From positions 8,213,562-8,277,561 of the forward strand of contig NC_080418.1 in NCBI RefSeq assembly GCF_029873635.1: DNA of 64,000 nucleotides, given 5' to 3'. Below, piece by piece: positions 59,635 through 64,000 of the stretch (the first letter of the stretch is position 1; every line of letters starts with the position of its first letter). The notes under the pieces were generated by a model. That model did not search any database. It was not told where the DNA came from and was given only the letters and a program-made list of their open reading frames with translations. The stretch comes from Malania oleifera (lineage: Eukaryota > Streptophyta > Magnoliopsida > Santalales > Ximeniaceae). The translations under genes were made by a program, and so were the position numbers.

Positions 59635-61341
59635 CGAATAAAAATAGAATTTAAATAAAGAAGAGGAAAGGAAATTACCAGAGGATTCGTCGACGAGGGT
59701 ATAAGAGAATTCATCGACGAAGACGGAATTTCGTCGACAGGGAAATACCGCGAGAGGTTTGAGCCGACTGAATTTCGTCGACGAAATTATTAAAGGATTC
59801 GTCGACAAATGACGTGGCATGTCGACGAATCCAAGTCTATAAATACTAAAAATCCAAATTTTTAACTTCACCATTAAGCAATCCCTCTCCTCTCTCCACT
59901 CCCTTCGGTTTTCTCTCTCTCTCTCTCTCTCATTGATTTTGGGCCAAATTCACGCCGGTTCAACAATCTAAAGCCACCATGACGCTCCTGTGGAAGTTCT
60001 CTCCAAATGTACCGGAGCGGATCGTTGGTGAAAGCAAGTTGGAAACCATCCCTAAGTTGAGGTAAGGCTTTTTAAGCCAAATTTGACCTTACGGTAGTTA
60101 TAGGAAATGATGTACACGTAAAAATACTAAAGTTTAGTACTGTGAGTTTTTATTTTCAGTGTCTTGATCAAGAAATCCTACGAGTGTCAGACTATAATAT
60201 TTTAGGAGCTTTCTCAGTAGTCAGGTAAGGGAATAAACTAAAACAGTCATTTTCATTATTACTAGTTATGTGAAAAGTTATTTTATGGAAAGCATGTGTT
60301 ATATCTATAGATTACAAAGGAAATGTACATTTGAGAAAAATACTACTACCATGTTAAAATGTATATATATGTATGAGATGCCAGAAAGTATGATTTTAGA
60401 ATGCAATGTATGGTTTTATAATGTTCGGCGCAAGGCCGTAATTATGAAATGATGCTATATTATCACGTATTATATGTCATCAGAACTAGGATGTTAGTTT
60501 AGTTCAGTTTAGGAGCATGGTACCGTAGCTATATAGATCAGATATCTATGTTCAGACTTGTGCTAACCACCCCATAAGGGGGTGGGAGATGGATAGTTGA
60601 TGTGGCTTTCAGTGTAGAGTTGTAGACGTCCACCTGGCAGTTCGGACCAGGGTGTGGCGGGCCCATTATACTTACAGACATATTTTTGACTCGGTAATGG
60701 TCGGCCAGCCATTATCGGGTTCTGCCTTCGGGCTGCACAACCCGTCACGGGGGGTAATACATGACATTAGCTAGCTATTCATCCTGGGTATGTTTTTAGT
60801 ATTATCAGTTATAATAGATGTTTTATGTATGATATGACTTATTAGAAATATGAAAGCATGTGGTTATTCAGTATGATATGATGAACGTTTACGAAAATAT
60901 GAAATGTACTGTATATGTATAATTACATTAAATATTCATGTTACTACACAACTGTATTTAGTTTATTTTCCCTTACTGAGATGTGTCTCACCTCCAACAT
61001 TAATTAATTTTTCAGGAGACCCTGAGTGACCGGCTGGTCGTTGCCGCCGTTGAGTTAGTGATATTACCCCGTTAGGAGGGTAAGATTTTGTACTAGGGTC
61101 ATAATTATTTTGTGTTTGATCCTAGAGTTATTTTTATGTTTACGAGGATGTATATAAATACAGTTTTATGATGTTGTAGTAAACTCTGGTATTCTGTTTT
61201 ATGGATGGATGATTGAGATTTTATATTTACTGCTGCTTAGGTTTCCGCTGTGATTGACAGACGTCCCATTATCCACGGGTTTGGGTCGAATTTTCTATTT
61301 AATATATTACATTTTATGTTAAGGAATTTGAGGTCGTTACA
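59635..61341 (+). mobile_element. 5' LTR of Ty3/gypsy element G
   Basis: Bounded by TGTGACAACCCG and GGTCGTTACA, 1.71 kb. In order: palindrome cluster (59686-59830), TATAAATA near 59838, CT-rich leader, the GGTCGGCCAGCC...GGGCTGCACAACCC block near 60695-60745, TTACTGAGATGTGTCTCACC near 60973, and the terminal GTTACA. A primer-binding site follows directly, so this is a 5' LTR in plus orientation. Confidence 0.85.
59686..59830. repeat. TCGTCGACGA palindrome cluster in LTR G
   Basis: Six copies or variants (TTCGTCGACGAGGG, TTCATCGACGAAG, TTTCGTCGACAGG, TTTCGTCGACGAAATT, TTCGTCGACAAAT, TGTCGACGAATCC), followed within 10 bp by the TATA box. Confidence 0.85.
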
Positions 61342-61356
61342 TTTGGTATCGAAGCC
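61342..61356 (+). promoter_or_regulatory. primer-binding site of element G
   Basis: TTTGGTATCGAAGCC directly after the 5' LTR is close to the initiator-methionine tRNA complement TGGTATCAGAGCC used by most plant Ty3/gypsy elements. Confidence 0.75.
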
Positions 61357-64000
61357 TAGGATTCTAGGTTCGGTAGACGCTAGAGTGTAGCAGTAATAAT
61401 ACCGGAGTATAGGATAAGGGGAGTTGAGGTCTGGTTTTGTAGGATAGATGTAGGACTTCTGTGGTGGTTCATGTGATTTTCCTGAGGTGACGATTTCAAG
61501 AAAGCCATTGTAAACTATAGTCGGGTTGGGTATCTAGGTTGCAGGATTGAACCTTGAATTAAGATCAGGGGTGACGAATTAATTAAGAGAATATACTATA
61601 TGAGTTGAGTGATATGTATAGTAAAGGGGTTTTGAGTTAAGTTACTCGCTTTTCAAGATGGACCCTGTTGGCAATAGTGCCCACGCTAGTAGGAGTGAGG
61701 GTGCTGGACCCTCAGGCGTTGCGGGTAGTGATTCGGATGCCGTCTTACGCAGCGTGGCACAGCAGGTTATGGCAGAAATTGCTAGGAGTTCGAAGGAACC
61801 AAGTGGTCCATCAGCAGGCCACGGTAGTTCGATTGAGAAGTTTATCAAGATGAGTCCTCCGATTTTATCAAGAGGGATAGATCCTGCAGTTGCTAAAAAC
61901 TTGGTGCAGGAGATAGAGAAAATATTTACAGTGCTGCAGTGTTTAAAGGAGCAAAAGGTGCTGTTTACCACCTATAGACTGACTAGGGAGGCCGAGAGAT
62001 GGTGGTCAGCAGTGAGACTTTTAGAGCAGCAGAGGACTATACCAGTGGAGATGACGTGGCAACGGTTTAAAGAAATATTCTTCAATAGGTATTTTCCAGC
62101 CTCTTCTAGGGAGGCTAAGATTAAGGAGTTCCTGAATCTGAAACAGGGACAGCTTTCAATACAGCAGTACGCGGCGAGGTTCATCGAGCTATCTCGCTTC
62201 ACCCCGTACATCATTCCAGATGAGGTGAAGAAGGTATGACAGTTTGAGAGAGGTCTAAGGAGAGAAATTTATAAACAGGTATCAATTCGAAGCTGCAGGA
62301 TTTTGCTGAACTAGTGGATAAGGCCACTATAGCAGAGATTGGTGAGCGGTTGGAGGCTGAGGAGCAGAGACAGAAGAAGAGATTCATACCTTCTGGTTAC
62401 CAGCAGGGGGTTGGATGTGGTTCATGGAAGAGGGGTGGCTACTATAGAGACCAGAGATAGGAGACCGAAAATCGCCGTTTTCAGGGTGTGCAGCCACCTC
62501 CAATTTGCCCGACTTATGGGAAGAGGCACCCATAAGAGTGTCGTGCAGAGCGAGGCGTTTGCTATCGATGTGGGGAGTCAGGACATATGATAAGAGAGTG
62601 TCTGACACAGATTGGTGTTGCTCCTACTCCTATACCTGCACGAGGGGGTTACCAGGCGCCACGAGGAGGCCAGCAGAGGAATATAGCCCCAACCAGGGTT
62701 TTCACTTTGACGTCGGGAGATGCTGAGGCAGCCGGCGATGTGGTGACAGGTACTGTTAATGTGTTTTCATTTAAAGTTATTGCACTTTTTGATTCTGGTG
62801 CCACACACTCATTTGTGTTCTTGGGGTGTGTTAAATTATGTGGGGCAAAAACGCAATCATTAGATGTTGAATTGTTAGTGGCAACACCGACCGGATCAAT
62901 GGTGAGATGTAGTAGGATACTTCATGGATGTCCAATTGATGTCCAGGACAGGATTCTATCTGCTGATTTGGTGGTGCTGGATATGCACGAGTTTGACATT
63001 ATCTTTGGCATGGATTGACTAGAAGCTAATTCTGCTATTATAAATTGTCGTGCAAGGGAAGTGATATTCAAGCCTCCATGGAAACCAGAATTTAGATTTG
63101 CAAGGTCACGAGTGCAATCCTTACCTCAGATGGTCTCAGCTGTTCAGGCAAAGAGACTGCTCCAGAATGGCTGGTTGGGATTCGTGGCTTTTGTAAAGGA
63201 GATGTCAGAAAATGAATTAAAGCTTATTAATACACCTGTGGTGAAAGAATTTATAAACGTGTTCCCAGATGAATTACCGGGTTTGCCGCCTGATCGTGAA
63301 GTAGATTTTTCCATTGATCTACTTCCAGATATAGCGCCGATTTATAAAGCACCGTATAGAATGGCGCCGGCAAAGTTGACAGAATTGAAAGACCAGTTGC
63401 AAGATTTGCTTGATAAGGGCTTCATACGACATAGTGTATCGTCGTGGGGAGCTCTAGTGTTGTTTGTAAAGAAGAAGGACGAGTCTATGAGGATGTGCAT
63501 AGACTACAAAGAAATTAATAAGGTGACCATCAAGAACAAGTATCCTTTACCCCTTACGATGATTTGTTTGACCAGCTCCAGGGTACACGGGTGTATTCCA
63601 AGATCGATCTCAGGTCAGGCTACCATCAGGTAAAGGTGAGAGCGGAAGATGTATCGAAGACGGCTTTTAGGACCAGGTATGGGCATTATGAGTTTCTTGT
63701 TATGTCATTTGGTCTGACGAATGCTCCTACGATATTTATGGACTTAATGAATCGAATTTTCCACCCATATTTAGATTAGTTTGTGGTTGTCTTTATGGAT
63801 GACGTACTGGTCTATTCGAGGAGCTATGAGGAGCACGAGATACATTTGAGGCGGGTTTTGCAGATGCTCAGGGAGAAGAAGTTGTATGCCAAGTTCAGTA
63901 AACGTGACTTCTGGCTTGAAAAAGTTGGGTTTTTGGGGCATGTTATCTTAGGAGGAGGAATTTTTGTAGATCGTAGTAAGATTGAGGCGGTAGTGAATTG
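61357..64000 (+). mobile_element. Ty3/gypsy element G: leader, gag, protease, RT (runs off the edge)
   Basis: gag begins at 61658 and has the capsid-type stretch QYAARFIELSRF near 62170-62205 and a CX2C...HX4C zinc knuckle near 62555-62590. An aspartic protease motif LFDSGATHSF is near 62785-62815. Reverse transcriptase follows, with DLRSGYHQ near 63605-63630 and a second conserved block [13 protein letters not shown] near 63780-63815. The order and motifs fit the Tekay/Del chromovirus lineage. It looks broken, with a few breaks in the visible part; integrase and the 3' LTR lie outside the window. It is among the youngest insertions here, since it split LTR F. Confidence 0.85.

Overview
The window is nuclear DNA of a flowering plant, most likely a woody eudicot: AT-rich, with GT-AG introns full of transposon debris and genes best matched by Arabidopsis proteins. 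Three host genes are complete. A cytosolic (H-type) alpha-glucan phosphorylase (PHS2-like, 15 exons, 839 codons) lies on the + strand at 3042-23617. A transformer2-like SR splicing regulator (SR45a-like, 355 codons) lies on the - strand at 25283-27459, with a separate 5' UTR exon ending at 29104. A CCCH/RRM spliceosome-associated protein (MAC5/RBM22-like, 483 codons) lies on the - strand at 47988-54471. All coding exons were joined by hand at canonical splice sites, with reading phase preserved across every junction.

Region by region: 1-3041 is upstream DNA and the phosphorylase promoter, with two G-boxes. 3042-23617 is the phosphorylase gene, whose introns hold a 1.1 kb foldback element (intron 3), a TIR element containing a hAT-type MITE (intron 9), a SINE fragment inside an RTE-type LINE fragment (intron 11), two copies of one MITE family (introns 12 and 13) and a nearly full-length 6.5 kb L1-type LINE in antisense (intron 14). 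23618-25282 is the 3' UTR and convergent spacer. 25283-29260 is the SR45a-like gene, whose long 5' UTR intron carries two tandem arrays. 29260-47450 is a pile of Ty3/gypsy fossils: an old minus-strand element and its LTRs, hit by at least three later insertions now seen as single LTRs. 47450-54660 is the MAC5-like gene. 54660-64000 holds a single LTR with a perfect 5-bp target duplication inside what looks like a pararetrovirus fossil, an interrupted LTR, and a plus-strand Ty3/gypsy element (5' LTR, primer-binding site, gag, protease, RT) that runs off the right edge.

Functionally, the SR45a-like and MAC5-like genes both act in pre-mRNA splicing, and from memory their Arabidopsis counterparts are adjacent (At1g07350 and At1g07360). 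The pair therefore looks like old microsynteny pushed apart by about 18 kb of retrotransposons. The phosphorylase belongs to cytosolic starch/maltose turnover and has no evident functional link to them.

The most unusual signal is an array of the palindrome TCGTCGACGA and close variants, placed just upstream of a TATA box in six otherwise divergent LTRs. It resembles a shared promoter or enhancer module of a retrotransposon lineage. I saw no tRNA, rRNA, CRISPR array or prokaryotic-type system.
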